Source: Shewanella oneidensis MR-1 (GTDB taxonomy: Bacteria; Pseudomonadota; Gammaproteobacteria; Enterobacterales; Shewanellaceae). Taken from it: a DNA stretch of 64,000 nucleotides. Location of the stretch: assembly GCF_000146165.2 (NCBI RefSeq), contig NC_004347.2, forward strand, positions 3,162,001 to 3,226,000, read 5' to 3'. The position numbers and the translations under genes were made by a program. Below the pieces are notes generated by a model. It had not been told where the DNA came from, ran no database searches, and saw nothing but the letters and a program-made list of their open reading frames with translations. Below are positions 27,112-37,625 of this stretch, one piece after another; the stretch's first letter is position 1; every line of letters starts with the position of its first letter.

Positions 27112-28128
27112 CTAGTAATAATCTCTCACTAGGATCTCGGCAATTTGCACACTGTTTAAGGCTGCGCCTTTACGAATATTGTCCGACACCACCCACAGGT
27201 TAATACCGTGGGCATGGGAAATATCCTTACGAACACGACCAACATACACAGGATCGGTACCCGCTGCATGGGTTACCGCGGTAGGGTATTCGTCATCGGA
27301 CTCAAACAATACCACTCCTTCGGCATTACGCAGTAAAGCTTTAATATCTTCTGCATCGGCAGGTTGTCGAGTTTCGATGTGGACCGCTTCAGAATGGCCA
27401 TAGAATACTGGAACACGTACAGCAGTCGCGTTAACGAGGATGTCATCGTCACCGAAAATCTTCTGGGTTTCCCAGACCATTTTCATTTCCTCTTTGGTAT
27501 AGCCGTTATCCATAAACTTATCAATTTGCGGCAATACGTTAAAGGCAATTTGCTTAGGATACACTTCAGCCTCTGCGGGTAAACCTTGCAGCAACTTAGT
27601 GCATTGTCTTGCCAGTTCTTCAATTGCTTTTTTACCCGTACCAGAGACAGATTGATAGGTCGCCACATTAATACGACTAATACCATAAGTATCGTAAATC
27701 GGTTTTAAGGCCACCAGCATTTGGATGGTTGAGCAATTCGGGTTGGCAATAATATTACGGTTGCGAAAATCAGCAATTGCATGCGGGTTAACCTCTGGCA
27801 CAACCAATGGAATATCAATGTCGTAGCGGAAGTGAGAGGTATTGTCGATAACCACACAACCGGCTTCAGCGGCAATCGGTGCCCACTTGGCTGACACATC
27901 GCCACCGGCGGAGAAGAAACCTAATTGTGCTTGGCTCCAATCGAAGGTTTCTACGTCCAAAATGGTAATTTGTTTGCCATGGAAGCTGACCGTTTCACCG
28001 GCGCTACGACTACTGGCTAAAGGGTATAAGTTCGCAACCGGGAAATTACGCTCTTCAAGGATCTCAATCATAGTTTGACCCACTGCGCCCGATGCACCTA
28101 AAACGACAACATTAAATTCCTGCGACAT
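27112..28128 (-). CDS. asd: Aspartate-semialdehyde dehydrogenase
   Basis: 338 residues. Reduces aspartyl phosphate to the semialdehyde for lysine, threonine, methionine and peptidoglycan. NADP-binding VVLGASGAVGQTM at the start, catalytic Cys in NPNCSTIQ (about residue 132) and the His in GHSEAVHIE (about 245) are present, so it should be active. It occupies the place of E. coli usg, an asd-like gene, between truA and pdxB. The ATG at 28128 lies two bases behind the pdxB stop, so the two genes are coupled. Confidence 0.95.
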   Translation of the reverse strand: MSQEFNVVVLGASGAVGQTMIEILEERNFPVANLYPLASSRSAGETVSFHGKQITILDVETFDWSQAQLGFFSAGGDVSAKWAPIAAEAGCVVIDNTSHFRYDIDIPLVVPEVNPHAIADFRNRNIIANPNCSTIQMLVALKPIYDTYGISRINVATYQSVSGTGKKAIEELARQCTKLLQGLPAEAEVYPKQIAFNVLPQIDKFMDNGYTKEEMKMVWETQKIFGDDDILVNATAVRVPVFYGHSEAVHIETRQPADAEDIKALLRNAEGVVLFESDDEYPTAVTHAAGTDPVYVGRVRKDISHAHGINLWVVSDNIRKGAALNSVQIAEILVRDYY

Positions 28129-28130
28129 AA

Positions 28131-29261
28131 TTACCGACCGACTCCTGAAAAACCTAAATTGGACAACCAATCTACCTCAGATTGACCGCGATAAGCCAGC
28201 GCCAATGCACTAAATTCACGTCGATGTTTATGATTTTTTCTCATAATGTCGAAGCCATTTTCTTTTGCAAAGCAATTTCGGAAAACAGCATCGTCATCTC
28301 GTAGGTCGTAGACGAATCTTGCGAGCTGTAATAAGGCTTTTTCATCGGGAAGCTGTTCGAGTTCAACGGCTTTGATATTGAAACGGGGCAATAAGTCTGA
28401 TAAGCCTTTAGTGGCAGGAATAGCTAACAATTCACATAACTTTTGGTACAGCATAAAAGTGCCACGGGCCTTACCTTCTAAGCTGTAACCGGCGATATGC
28501 GGGGTCGCAAACTCAGCAAAAGGCACTAACTCCGGCATGGGATTCGGCTCCCCTTCCCATACGTCGAGCACTAATTTAAGGTCATCCCTTTGCTGCTTAA
28601 CTTTGATTAATGCTTGATTATCAATGACGTCACCACGACAACAATTAATTAGCCAGATATTCGCTTTGAGGCTCATTAGGCGCGCCTCATCAAATAAATG
28701 CAGCGTTTTATGCTCGCCAGTGCGGGTGATTGGCACATGTAAGCTGATGATATCTGCCTCTTGTAATAAGGTTTCAAGGCTCACAAAATCGCGCGGATCG
28801 CCCTCGGCCTCTTTGATGGGATCATTGAGCAATACTTTAATACCGAAGGCTTCAAGGCATTTGGCTGTCGCACTGCCAGTATTGCCCGCACCAACAATCC
28901 CCACGACCTTACCCCTGAGCGGCGAATTAAACCGCGCCGCCAGTTCTAGCATGGCAATAAAGGCAAATTCACCCACCGCTGTTGCGTTACAACCTGGCGC
29001 ATTTGAAAACACAATGCCTCGAGTGGCAAGGTAAGCTAAATCCACATGATCTGTGCCAATGGTCGCGCTACCCACAAACTTAAGCTTTTGATTTGCCTCT
29101 AACAGTGCAGCATTGACTCGGGTAACGGAACGAACCAGCAGCACATCGGCATCTTGCACCTGCTCAGGCGTTAATGTGCGGCCATTGACTGGAATTATCT
29201 CGCCGAGATCCCCGAATAAGGGTTCGACATAGGGCATATTTTCATCGACAACAATCTTCAT
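28131..29261 (-). CDS. pdxB: Erythronate-4-phosphate dehydrogenase
   Basis: 376 residues. NAD-dependent 2-hydroxyacid dehydrogenase of pyridoxal phosphate synthesis. The start [20 protein letters not shown] is the PdxB signature; the NAD site is [11 protein letters not shown] (about residue 120), and the catalytic region includes [13 protein letters not shown] and the His in ATPHIAGYS. The C-terminal PdxB dimerisation domain is present (about 285-376). First gene of an operon with asd; the ATG at 29261 is preferred over an in-frame start 30 bases upstream by homology. Confidence 0.96.
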   Translation of the reverse strand: MKIVVDENMPYVEPLFGDLGEIIPVNGRTLTPEQVQDADVLLVRSVTRVNAALLEANQKLKFVGSATIGTDHVDLAYLATRGIVFSNAPGCNATAVGEFAFIAMLELAARFNSPLRGKVVGIVGAGNTGSATAKCLEAFGIKVLLNDPIKEAEGDPRDFVSLETLLQEADIISLHVPITRTGEHKTLHLFDEARLMSLKANIWLINCCRGDVIDNQALIKVKQQRDDLKLVLDVWEGEPNPMPELVPFAEFATPHIAGYSLEGKARGTFMLYQKLCELLAIPATKGLSDLLPRFNIKAVELEQLPDEKALLQLARFVYDLRDDDAVFRNCFAKENGFDIMRKNHKHRREFSALALAYRGQSEVDWLSNLGFSGVGR

Positions 29262-29364
29262 GGAGACCTTTCTGATAAACAGCAATATCAAGATATTCAG
29301 GATTCTAACAAGACTCTAGAGATAAATCCCAACCCTTAAGTCGCATTACTCAATTTCAGCCAAT

Positions 29365-29392
29365 AAAAAAGGAAGCCGAAGCTTCCTTTTTT
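29365..29392. terminator. Terminator of fabB
   Basis: GGAAGC-CGAA-GCTTCC tetraloop hairpin extended by A-T pairs, with T runs in both orientations; it is 16 bases beyond the fabB stop. Confidence 0.88.
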
Positions 29393-29407
29393 AACGAAAA
29401 TAATGGC

Positions 29408-30619
29408 TTACTTATATTTACGCATGACGAGTGTTGCGTTAGTACCACCAAAACCAAAGCTGTTGCTCATAACAGTATTTAGTTCGGCATCACGGTATTC
29501 ACGCACGATTGGCATGTCTTTCGCGGCTTCATCTAGGTTATCGATGTTAATGCTTGGAGCGATGAAGCTGTTTTCCATCATGATTAAGCTATAAATGGCT
29601 TCATGTACGCCAGCAGCGCCTAAGGCATGACCTGTCATCGATTTGGTCGATGCAACTGGTGGGCATTTGTCTTTAAAGACTTCACGCAGCGCTTCTAACT
29701 CACGCACGTCACCGACTGGCGTCGAAGTACCGTGGGTATTAATGTAGTCAATGGGGGTATCCACATCGGCCAATGCAAGTCGCATACAACGCACAGCGCC
29801 TTCGCCAGAGGGAGCGACCATGTCATAACCATCTGACGATGCGCCATAACCAATCACTTCGGCGTAAATCTTCGCGCCGCGAGCCAGCGCATGCTCTAAC
29901 TCTTCAACGATTAAGATACCGCCACCGCCAGAGATCACAAAACCATCACGGTCGGCATCATAGGTACGAGAGGCTTTGTCTGGAGTGGCATTGTATTTAG
30001 TCGATAGGGCGCCCATCGCATCGAAGCCCATGGTCAGGGTCCAATCGAGCTCTTCTGCACCACCAGCAAATACCATATCTTGCTTACCCATTTGGATAAG
30101 TTCTACAGCATGGCCAATACAGTGAGCACTGGTCGCACAGGCTGAACTGATTGAGTAGTTCATGCCTTTAATTTTGAATGGAGTGGCTAAACAGGCGCTT
30201 GCGGTACTTGCCATAATACGAGGCACAATATAAGGACCAACACGTTTTACACCCTTTTCGCGCAAAATATCTGCCGCTTGCACTTGGTTAGAAGACGAAG
30301 CGCCGCCTGTGCCGACAATCAACCCTACGCGAGGATTTGAATATTGTTCTTCAGTTAACTGAGCATCCTTAATGGCTTCTTGCATAGCAATGTAAGCATA
30401 TGCCGCAGCATCACCCATAAAACGCAGTGCTTTACGGTCAATCAGCTCGGAAGGATCTAATTTGATATTGCCCCATACATGACTACGTAGTTGCATTTCT
30501 TCAAACTGAGCGGAATGTGTAATACCACTACGGCCCGCTTTAAGTGACTCTGTCACTTCTTGCTTGTTATTACCGATACTTGAAACAACACCCATTCCGG
30601 TGATCACGACTCTTTTCAT
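29408..30619 (-). CDS. fabB: Beta-ketoacyl-ACP synthase I
   Basis: 403 residues. Elongates fatty acids and is needed for unsaturated ones. The Cys-His-His triad is intact: Cys in [12 protein letters not shown] (about residue 161), His in [11 protein letters not shown] (about 296), His in [12 protein letters not shown] (about 331). The chosen ATG at 30619 matches the family start [16 protein letters not shown]. Two upstream in-frame ATGs (30634 and 30643) exist and the latter has a better ribosome binding site (GTAGG), so the true protein may be 5-8 residues longer. Divergent from mnmC, as in E. coli. Confidence 0.95.
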   Translation of the reverse strand: MKRVVITGMGVVSSIGNNKQEVTESLKAGRSGITHSAQFEEMQLRSHVWGNIKLDPSELIDRKALRFMGDAAAYAYIAMQEAIKDAQLTEEQYSNPRVGLIVGTGGASSSNQVQAADILREKGVKRVGPYIVPRIMASTASACLATPFKIKGMNYSISSACATSAHCIGHAVELIQMGKQDMVFAGGAEELDWTLTMGFDAMGALSTKYNATPDKASRTYDADRDGFVISGGGGILIVEELEHALARGAKIYAEVIGYGASSDGYDMVAPSGEGAVRCMRLALADVDTPIDYINTHGTSTPVGDVRELEALREVFKDKCPPVASTKSMTGHALGAAGVHEAIYSLIMMENSFIAPSINIDNLDEAAKDMPIVREYRDAELNTVMSNSFGFGGTNATLVMRKYK

Positions 30620-30757
30620 TTTTTTGCTATCCATTGTGTACATGTCAGTACCTACTTTTTGCTGAGCCAATAGTATCTGTTTTGCTTCAATTAAGTGGTC
30701 AGCTTTCCATAAAGGCGAGTAAAATAATGCCCATTATGAGACCGAGAGTATATTTCT

Positions 30758-32857
30758 TTGACTGCAAAGCCCCACATATCTTGTCAATTTAAGCGTGATT
30801 ACCCGCAATTGATCAACCTTTATCCCACATGCACGATAGCGACTCAACACTCTCTGGACAATCTCAACCGTCTTCGACATCAGTGCTTAACGGCGCTATT
30901 GACGCAACCATCCCCCCACTTATGTGTGATGGGGCAATGGGGATTAGGCGACGGAATCGAACTGCTCTCTTTTATTCATTACTGGCAAACACTGGCTAAA
31001 ACCCAAAATCTACCGCGCTTACTGCTGAAGGTGTTTGAACCAAATCCGATTAACTATTACGAACTTAAATTACTTTGGGATCAATCGCAAAGCTTAATTT
31101 TACATCCGCATTTACAGCCCATTGCCAACGCCATCATTGAGGCAAAGCCAGCGCGCATTATAGGGTGTCAGAGATTAATTTTTGATGACGGTCGCATCAG
31201 CCTCGATTTAGATTTTGGCGATCTGCAAACCATGCTGGTCAATCAGCCACACTGCGGCACTTATCCCATTCAGCAATGGCTGATTTTGCCGCATTTAGCA
31301 CCGCAACTGAGTCGTAAAATACTCTGGCAAATGGCGCGCTTAAGTGCCGATGATGCCCATTTTATCGGCGTAGAACTTGCTGAAACAACGCAGAATCTCG
31401 CCAAAACCTGCGGCTTTAGCCCTCTTACCATCACTGCCGACATGCTCTGTGGCGAACAGATTGACTCAATTGCAAGCCAGATTGTCACAGACGATATTCT
31501 GCTACATGAACGCAAGCTCCTGCGCCAGCAAGCCAATAACCATCAAGCGTTTACACCAAGGCCATCCCAAGTAGCCTCAACCAAGCAGCCGATAGCCATT
31601 ATAGGTGGCGGACTGGCGTCAGCGCATCTGATGTTGTCCTTAGCCGAACGCGAGCAGAGTAGCATACTGTTTTGCAAAGATAATGACTTAGGACAAGGTG
31701 CGTCCGGTAATCGCCAAGGGGCGATTTATCCCCTACTTACGCCAGAGAATGATGAGCTCAGCCGTTTTTTCCAACAGGCGTTTTTATTTAGTCGCCGCCG
31801 CATCGCCGCGCTGAGTCTTGCGTCGATGAAGGGGTCGGACGTCGCATCTGGTGTGATGCCAATTTCCCATGATTTTTGTGGTGTGCTGCAAACAGGCCAT
31901 GATGAACGCAGTCAACAACGGCTCGATAAAATTATCCAAAGCCAAGACTGGCCGGCGGAAATTGCCTATGCCGTTGATGCGAGCGAAGCCAACAAGATTG
32001 CAAAAATAGGTATTGATAAGGCTGGATTTTATTATCCCCTCGGCGGCTGGGTGTGCCCTTTTGAATACGCTAAGGCGGCGGTGGATAAAGCCTCGCAGCT
32101 TGCCAATGTGCAGTGCCATTTCAATACCGAAATCACTGAAATTGAGCGCGATGCTAAGGGCTGGTATCTTCTCAGCCAAGACCAGCGTTTTGGACCGTTC
32201 CGTCAACTCGTGCTCGCCAATGGCGCACAGCTGACACAGTTTTCGGCCAGTGAACGTTTGCAGATAAGTCCGTTTCGCGGCCAAGTGAGTCATATTCCGT
32301 CACAATTTCAGCTAAGCCAATTGGCCACAGTGTTATGCGCAAACGGTTACCTCACGCCAAGCCATCAAGGGCTACATTGCCTCGGCGCCAGCTATGTAAA
32401 AGCGGCTGAGCACCTCGATTTTTGCCCGCTGGAGCAGTTGGAAAATCTTGGTAAAATGCAACAAAGCTATCCTAATCAAGATTGGGTCGAAGATATTGAT
32501 ATTAGCGCCAATAGCGCCCGCGTTGGCGTGCGCATGGTAACGCGCGATCATTTCCCGATGATGGGCTGTGCTCCCGATGTAAATGAGATTTGGGCTCGAT
32601 ATGAGCAGCACCAAATTAATCAGCAGCAAGCCGAACAAATCCGCCATTATTGGCAAACCACGCCAGCCCCTATCCACGATGGCCTTTATATCCTTGGTGG
32701 CTTAGGTTCGCGGGGGTTAAGTTCGGGGCCATTGGCGGCAGAATGCCTAGCCGCTCAATTAACCGACGAGCCGCTGCCGCTTGATTGGCCCACACTCAAT
32801 AAACTCAGCCCGAATCGAATGTGGTTACGCAAACTACTCAAAGGCAAAGCACTTTAG
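30758..32857 (+). CDS. mnmC: MnmC-type tRNA mnm5s2U34 biosynthesis protein with a degenerate methyltransferase half
   Basis: 699 residues in the fused MnmC2-MnmC1 layout. The C-terminal FAD oxidoreductase (about 275-680) is well kept: IIGGGLASAHL, GASGNRQGAIYPLLTPENDE, YPLGGWVCP, ending NRMWLRKLLKGKAL nearly as in E. coli. It removes the carboxymethyl group from cmnm5U34. The N-terminal half aligns with the E. coli methyltransferase (VFEPNPI, MARLSADDAHF, ADMLCGEQ), but the SAM-binding glycine motif ESGFGTGLNF is replaced by GQWGLGDGIEL and the catalytic LDGFAPAKNP by ILPHLAPQLS, so methylation may be lost. No ATG fits; a TTG at 30758 is used. Confidence 0.85.
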   Translation: MTAKPHISCQFKRDYPQLINLYPTCTIATQHSLDNLNRLRHQCLTALLTQPSPHLCVMGQWGLGDGIELLSFIHYWQTLAKTQNLPRLLLKVFEPNPINYYELKLLWDQSQSLILHPHLQPIANAIIEAKPARIIGCQRLIFDDGRISLDLDFGDLQTMLVNQPHCGTYPIQQWLILPHLAPQLSRKILWQMARLSADDAHFIGVELAETTQNLAKTCGFSPLTITADMLCGEQIDSIASQIVTDDILLHERKLLRQQANNHQAFTPRPSQVASTKQPIAIIGGGLASAHLMLSLAEREQSSILFCKDNDLGQGASGNRQGAIYPLLTPENDELSRFFQQAFLFSRRRIAALSLASMKGSDVASGVMPISHDFCGVLQTGHDERSQQRLDKIIQSQDWPAEIAYAVDASEANKIAKIGIDKAGFYYPLGGWVCPFEYAKAAVDKASQLANVQCHFNTEITEIERDAKGWYLLSQDQRFGPFRQLVLANGAQLTQFSASERLQISPFRGQVSHIPSQFQLSQLATVLCANGYLTPSHQGLHCLGASYVKAAEHLDFCPLEQLENLGKMQQSYPNQDWVEDIDISANSARVGVRMVTRDHFPMMGCAPDVNEIWARYEQHQINQQQAEQIRHYWQTTPAPIHDGLYILGGLGSRGLSSGPLAAECLAAQLTDEPLPLDWPTLNKLSPNRMWLRKLLKGKAL

Positions 32858-32994
32858 TGGAAGTGAGCGTCGTGATTTTAGTGGTTCTTATTGGTGACCG
32901 TATTAATGAGCTTAATTGCAGCAAATAAGCGTTATCGCTCAGAGAAAACTAAGCACTCCAATGCGGGGATTTTCTCAAGATAAAAGTGCAAAAA

Positions 32995-33028
32995 CAAAAA
33001 AGGATTAAGTCATTGCTTAATCCTTTTT
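32995..33028. terminator. Bidirectional terminator between mnmC and the SpoU methyltransferase gene
   Basis: 9-bp stem AGGATTAAG/CTTAATCCT with 6-base loop, flanked by A and T runs. The 140 bases between mnmC and the hairpin show nothing else. Confidence 0.88.
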
Positions 33029-33051
33029 GGATAAGACGCTGCTCCTTAAGA

Positions 33052-33660
33052 CTACTTCGAAGACTCACGCTTAGTGGTTTTAACGCGGGTACGATTATTG
33101 TTGTCTCGACTTGTGCGGATCAAGGCATCTCCATCAAACTCAGCTTCATTGGTCGCCTGTTTGCGATAGGTTTTCGCTAATCTATCGTACAGCAGTACAT
33201 TGACCGACGCAGCCAGATTCATGCAACCAACAGTTGGCACATACACAACGGCATCAGCCCTATCGATAATCTCTTGGCCAATAGTGCCATCCTCAGGCCC
33301 AAACACATAAAAGGCTCTTTCGGGATGGACAAACTCCGGCAAAGGCGTCGCCCCCAAGACTAAATCCACGCAAACCAGTTGAGTACCAGCAGGAATCGCA
33401 TCAAGTAACGAGGTGACTCCAGTTAACGGAATGCGCTCAGCGGCGCTCTGCGTATCAGCATTATATTGCTGCGGCCCACGGGCGGCATATTCATAGCGTT
33501 TGCCCGTGTAGAACACGGCATCGACACCATAACAGCCCGAAGCGCGCATAATGCCGCCCACATTGGTGGGCGTTTTGGGATTCACTAAACCGATATAAAC
33601 CGCTTGCTGAGCTTGTGGTGATGCCACTGCGTCAACCAAAGTCGTCGTGGATGAACTCAT
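33052..33660 (-). CDS. SpoU/TrmH-type RNA 2'-O-methyltransferase
   Basis: 202 residues. SPOUT-fold methyltransferase acting on tRNA or rRNA ribose. Motif 1 NPKTPTNVGGIMRA (about residue 29), motif 2 FGPEDGTIGQE (about 121) and motif 3 GCMNLAASVNVLLYDR (about 146) are intact, so the knotted SAM site is present. A basic tail of about 30 residues (TRVKTTKRESSK end) may bind RNA. The ATG at 33660 lies three bases behind the yfcL stop; a TTG one codon upstream is possible. The modified position cannot be assigned. Confidence 0.85.
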   Translation of the reverse strand: MSSSTTTLVDAVASPQAQQAVYIGLVNPKTPTNVGGIMRASGCYGVDAVFYTGKRYEYAARGPQQYNADTQSAAERIPLTGVTSLLDAIPAGTQLVCVDLVLGATPLPEFVHPERAFYVFGPEDGTIGQEIIDRADAVVYVPTVGCMNLAASVNVLLYDRLAKTYRKQATNEAEFDGDALIRTSRDNNNRTRVKTTKRESSK

Positions 33661-33663
33661 CAA

Positions 33664-33945
33664 TCAGGCCGCTAAATGACTAACAATCTTGCCATGCAAC
33701 TCTGGCCACGAAGCTTCTACCAGCGCGTAATCGGCATCATTTAATTCTTGGCGGGCAAGGGCTAAACATTCAGTCATTTTTTCAAGTAAGGCTTCTAGCG
33801 TGCTCTCGCCTTGGTCTTCAAGTTGCGACAACACCACCGCCACATGGCCCTGCAGATAACCACAGGCAAATAAGGCATCGTCATCACCATGGCTCACAAC
33901 GGACTCAATCCACTGTTCTAGTGCTTCTTCATACTGCTCTAACAT
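33664..33945 (-). CDS. yfcL: YfcL family protein
   Basis: 93 residues, small acidic helical protein. E. coli has yfcL next to mnmC in the same neighbourhood, and the sequence (start MLEQYEEALEQWIE, Asp/Glu-rich, LHGKIVSHL near the end) agrees with that family as I recall it. Function unknown. Coupled to the SpoU methyltransferase gene downstream. Confidence 0.8.
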   Translation of the reverse strand: MLEQYEEALEQWIESVVSHGDDDALFACGYLQGHVAVVLSQLEDQGESTLEALLEKMTECLALARQELNDADYALVEASWPELHGKIVSHLAA

Positions 33946-34029
33946 CGGGTCAAACTCTCCAATAACGTATTTCGCCCAAATGGCCGCTGGCCCCTCGGTG
34001 CTTGCAATCTCCGAGGAGAATAAATCTGA

Positions 34030-35160
34030 TTAGTCGGGGTTGGCCACCTGATACATCACATAATCATGGTAACCCGTCGTCACTTTGTAATAGCCACAAA
34101 GCTCACGATCTAATTGAGGGTCGCCACTATCCACAATTAAGGGGCGTCCTTCAAGTGCTTTTAGCTTAGTTTTTGTGGCGAGGATAATAATATTGTCCTT
34201 ACCGAGGCGGCGGATAAGCTCTGGCGACAACTGTTGATTGCCACGACCGAGAATATGCCCCTGCCCGCCAATCAAGGTAATAATCAGTTTTGTCGGCTTA
34301 TCTTGGGTAAGTTCGAGTAACTGCTTGGCGGTTAAATCACTTGCCACCAAGGCTTTATCTTGGATAAGGTCAACCCCCAGCAGGGTATTATCAAGGCCAA
34401 GTTCTTCCATCACAAAGGCGACTGTACTGCCCGAGCCCATAATGTACAGCTCATCTTCCATCTGCTGGATAACATCGGCGGCAATATCGGCGAGCACGAA
34501 CTCGTCAACCTCTTTGCCCCCCATCTTGACCGCTTGCACATAACGGGGTTCGGCGGGCACTAATAGCTCACCAAAACGTTTGGCGCGCACCGTACCTTGG
34601 CGAAACGCGACTTCATCAATATCCATCACATCGGCGCTCATTAGGCTAACCAACTCACCCTCGAGCAGCATTTTCACCACCATGCCCGCAGCATGGGGTG
34701 TGATACCGTAAACGCCGGAATGGATTTTCACCCCAGCCGGTACACCAAGTACGGGTAATTTATCGTCGATAACCGCTTGTTCAAACACGCTATACACATC
34801 GCGAGCCGTGCCATCGCCCCCCGCAAACAGTAATAAATCGAGGGGTTCGTTCAGCAAGGTACGCACAACGGCTTGCGTATCGATGGCCTGAGTTTTATCT
34901 GGGGTTTGATACACCACGCGAGTGTTAAAACCTAAGGCGTTGGCGGCATCTTCCCCCATCACGCCTGAGGCGGTAATGATTTCGATATCATTGGCATAGG
35001 GTGCAATGACTTCTAAGGCTTGCATCATACGCTTTATCGCCTTGGGCTCGGCGCCTAATGCAAGGGCTTCTTCTGCCACACCATCGCTGCCCTTAAGACC
35101 CACACTTCCACCTAAACCCGCCAGTGGATTGATGACTAAGCCTAAACGAAACCGGATCAC
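34030..35160 (-). CDS. ATP-NAD kinase family protein (AcoX-like)
   Basis: 376 residues. The NAD kinase-type catalytic motif appears as LLLFAGGDGTARDVY (about residue 107) with PVLGVPAGVKIHSGVYGI following; the N-terminus LVINPLAGLGGSVGLKG fits the AcoX/COG3199 branch rather than NadK. The substrate is not established for this branch. The start is GTG at 35160 behind AGAGG. Possibly in one transcript with yfcL and the methyltransferase (84-base gap). Confidence 0.82.
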   Translation of the reverse strand: MIRFRLGLVINPLAGLGGSVGLKGSDGVAEEALALGAEPKAIKRMMQALEVIAPYANDIEIITASGVMGEDAANALGFNTRVVYQTPDKTQAIDTQAVVRTLLNEPLDLLLFAGGDGTARDVYSVFEQAVIDDKLPVLGVPAGVKIHSGVYGITPHAAGMVVKMLLEGELVSLMSADVMDIDEVAFRQGTVRAKRFGELLVPAEPRYVQAVKMGGKEVDEFVLADIAADVIQQMEDELYIMGSGSTVAFVMEELGLDNTLLGVDLIQDKALVASDLTAKQLLELTQDKPTKLIITLIGGQGHILGRGNQQLSPELIRRLGKDNIIILATKTKLKALEGRPLIVDSGDPQLDRELCGYYKVTTGYHDYVMYQVANPD

Positions 35161-35222
35161 CTTAACCTCTCTTGTTGATTATTCTTTTTTACAATGAGTT
35201 ATTGTTCACAATCAATGTCAGC

Positions 35223-36392
35223 TTATGGCGCAACCGCTTGCGCCCTATCCTTTGGGATAAAAAACACTGCTAACATGGCAGCAAAAGCGCACGTAGCCGC
35301 AAATACCCAAGACCACACCGCCCCGCTGCCATCGCCCCAGATATACCCACAAATCCACGTTCCGAGTGCACCACCAACGCCAAAGCTTAAGCTGGCATAC
35401 AGGGCTTGCCCTTGGCTGCGATGACTTGCATCAAAATGTCGGTGCACAAATTGAATCGAAGCCGCATGGGTTAGACCAAAGGTGAATGCATGCAGCACTT
35501 GGCTTAAACCCAGCAATAACATGCTCTCTACGCCAAACGCGACCAATAACCAACGCACGGCGGTCATAGCAATACTGACGACAAGCAAGGTATTCACGCC
35601 ATAACGCCCAAGCAAACGAGGCGCAAACATAAACATCACGATTTCGGCCATCGCCCCTAAGGCGACAAAGATCCCCGCGGCCGCTTCGGTGTAACCCGCC
35701 TGCTTTAGATAAAGCACAAAGAAACCGTAAAAAGGCCCAGCACTCATCTGTAATAACATTGCCGAGATCATGAACCAGATAATCGGCTTAGTCCATTTAA
35801 GAGGCTGGCGCTCTTGTCCTTGTGGGCGCACAGCCCGATTGGCTGGCAGAGGCAAGGCACACACCAGCATCCCCGTAAACAAAACTAAACCAATATAGGG
35901 CAACACCTCGGTGCCCCATTGACCAATGGCAAAACCCGCACCGACGACTAAGCAGATATAGCCGATGCTGCCAAAGCTGCGGATCTGCCCATAACGACTG
36001 GCATTTTCACCTAGGGTTTCGAGGGTAATCACCTCAAGTTGTGCCAAAATCGCGTTCCAGAAAAAGGTATAAAGCGCAAGGCTCAGCGCCATATACACAA
36101 AACCACCGTGATAGAAAAAGCTTAAATACGCGAGCATCGCGGCGCCCGCGCCCATCTTAATTAATTCGGAACGCATGCCAGTGCGATCGGCCACCTTCGC
36201 CCACACATTGGGTGCCACGATACGCGTCGCCATTAAAATCGCGAGTAAAAAACCGATTTCTTGAGGATTAAATCCTCGGTTTTCAAAGAAGACCCCAAGG
36301 TAGGGGATCATAGTACCGAGAATTGAAAAGAAGAAAAAATAACAAGCACATAGCCAGCGTAATTGCTGGCTTGTGCTAGAGATTGTAAGCAT
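35223..36392 (-). CDS. MFS transporter (HcaT / nucleoside:H+ symporter-like branch)
   Basis: 389 residues, 12 hydrophobic segments in two halves. Start RWLCACYFFFFSILGTMIPYLGVFFENRGF and the loop KVADRTGMRS (about residue 65) correspond to the MFS_1-like branch that includes E. coli HcaT. HIS-type landmark THAASIQFVHRHFDASHRSQGQAL (positions about 305-330) is typical of that branch. The substrate is unknown; it lies downstream of aroC on the same strand with a 77-base gap. Confidence 0.85.
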   Translation of the reverse strand: MLTISSTSQQLRWLCACYFFFFSILGTMIPYLGVFFENRGFNPQEIGFLLAILMATRIVAPNVWAKVADRTGMRSELIKMGAGAAMLAYLSFFYHGGFVYMALSLALYTFFWNAILAQLEVITLETLGENASRYGQIRSFGSIGYICLVVGAGFAIGQWGTEVLPYIGLVLFTGMLVCALPLPANRAVRPQGQERQPLKWTKPIIWFMISAMLLQMSAGPFYGFFVLYLKQAGYTEAAAGIFVALGAMAEIVMFMFAPRLLGRYGVNTLLVVSIAMTAVRWLLVAFGVESMLLLGLSQVLHAFTFGLTHAASIQFVHRHFDASHRSQGQALYASLSFGVGGALGTWICGYIWGDGSGAVWSWVFAATCAFAAMLAVFFIPKDRAQAVAP

Positions 36393-36469
36393 TAACGCAT
36401 TCCATTTATTGCACAGTTATCACAGCCGCTATGTATTACTGTTGTCTTATGCCGGCTGTTTCATACGGC

Positions 36470-37564
36470 CTATCTCATACCAAGAATCGGTGTATGACTA
36501 CGGACATGCTGATTTTGCGCTCTATGTCTTAACAGATGATCCATCAACACAATCGCCAGCATCGCTTCGGCGATTGGTACGGCGCGGATCCCGACACAGG
36601 GATCGTGACGACCTTTAGTCACCACTTCCGCCATTTCTCCTTGGGCCGTCATGCTTTGGCCCGGCACACTGATACTCGAGGTCGGTTTTAATGCGATATG
36701 AGCAATAATCGGTTGACCCGATGAGATGCCGCCGAGGATGCCGCCCGCATGATTAGATTCAAAACCCTGCGGCGACATTAAATCGCGCCCTTCTGAGCCC
36801 TTTTGCGTCACAACCCCAAAACCATCACCGATTTCCACGCCTTTTACGGCGTTAATGCCCATTAAAGCATGGGCGATGTCGGCATCGAGCCTATCGAACA
36901 CGGGTTCACCCAGTCCAACTGGCACATTAGTCGCCACCACCGAAATTTTGGCGCCAATGGAATCACCGGATTTTTTCAGCTCGCGCATATATTCATCCAG
37001 CGCCTCGAGCTTACTCGCATCGGGGAAGAAAAAGGCGTTCTGCTCGATTTGACTAAAATCGAGGGTCTCGGCGCAAATCGGCCCAAGTTGCGACATATAA
37101 CCTTGGATACTAATGCCATGCACTTGTTTTAAATATTTTTTCGCCACGGCACCCGCAGCAACGCGCATCGCGGTTTCACGGGCGGATGAGCGGCCGCCAC
37201 CACGGTAATCACGCAAGCCATACTTTTGCTGATAAGTGTAATCTGCGTGGCCTGGGCGGAATAAATCTTTGATATTAGAATAATCTTGGCTGCGCTGATC
37301 GGTATTTTCAATCAACAAACCAATGGAGGTTCCCGTAGTTTTGCCTTCAAACACACCGGATAAGATCCGTACTTCATCAGGCTCACGGCGGGCGGTGGTA
37401 TAACGGGATGTACCAGGACGACGACGGTCTAAATCATGTTGCATATCGGCTTCGGTGAGTTCGAGCCCTGGGGGGCAACCATCAATAATACAACCGAGTG
37501 CCACACCGTGACTTTCACCAAAGGTAGTCACCACAAAATTTTGACCAATACTGTTTCCAGACAT
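36470..37564 (-). CDS. aroC: Chorismate synthase
   Basis: 364 residues. Converts EPSP to chorismate with reduced FMN. Family signatures are [18 protein letters not shown] (about residue 14), [20 protein letters not shown] (about 124) and [17 protein letters not shown] (about 316). I use the ATG at 37564, which gives the standard N-terminus [10 protein letters not shown]; an upstream in-frame start would add 35 residues from the hairpin-containing leader. Downstream of prmB as in E. coli. Confidence 0.97.
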   Translation of the reverse strand: MSGNSIGQNFVVTTFGESHGVALGCIIDGCPPGLELTEADMQHDLDRRRPGTSRYTTARREPDEVRILSGVFEGKTTGTSIGLLIENTDQRSQDYSNIKDLFRPGHADYTYQQKYGLRDYRGGGRSSARETAMRVAAGAVAKKYLKQVHGISIQGYMSQLGPICAETLDFSQIEQNAFFFPDASKLEALDEYMRELKKSGDSIGAKISVVATNVPVGLGEPVFDRLDADIAHALMGINAVKGVEIGDGFGVVTQKGSEGRDLMSPQGFESNHAGGILGGISSGQPIIAHIALKPTSSISVPGQSMTAQGEMAEVVTKGRHDPCVGIRAVPIAEAMLAIVLMDHLLRHRAQNQHVRSHTPILGMR

Positions 37565-37625
37565 CCGCTTTTTACACCTTAAATGATTTGCTTCTCGCTC
37601 CGCGCCCAGCAATGGCTGGACAATT

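Noticed and set aside
30688..30708. FadR site in the fabB-mnmC divergent region (AAGTGGTCAGCTTT)
   Set aside because: Only one half matches the FadR consensus; too weak to list.
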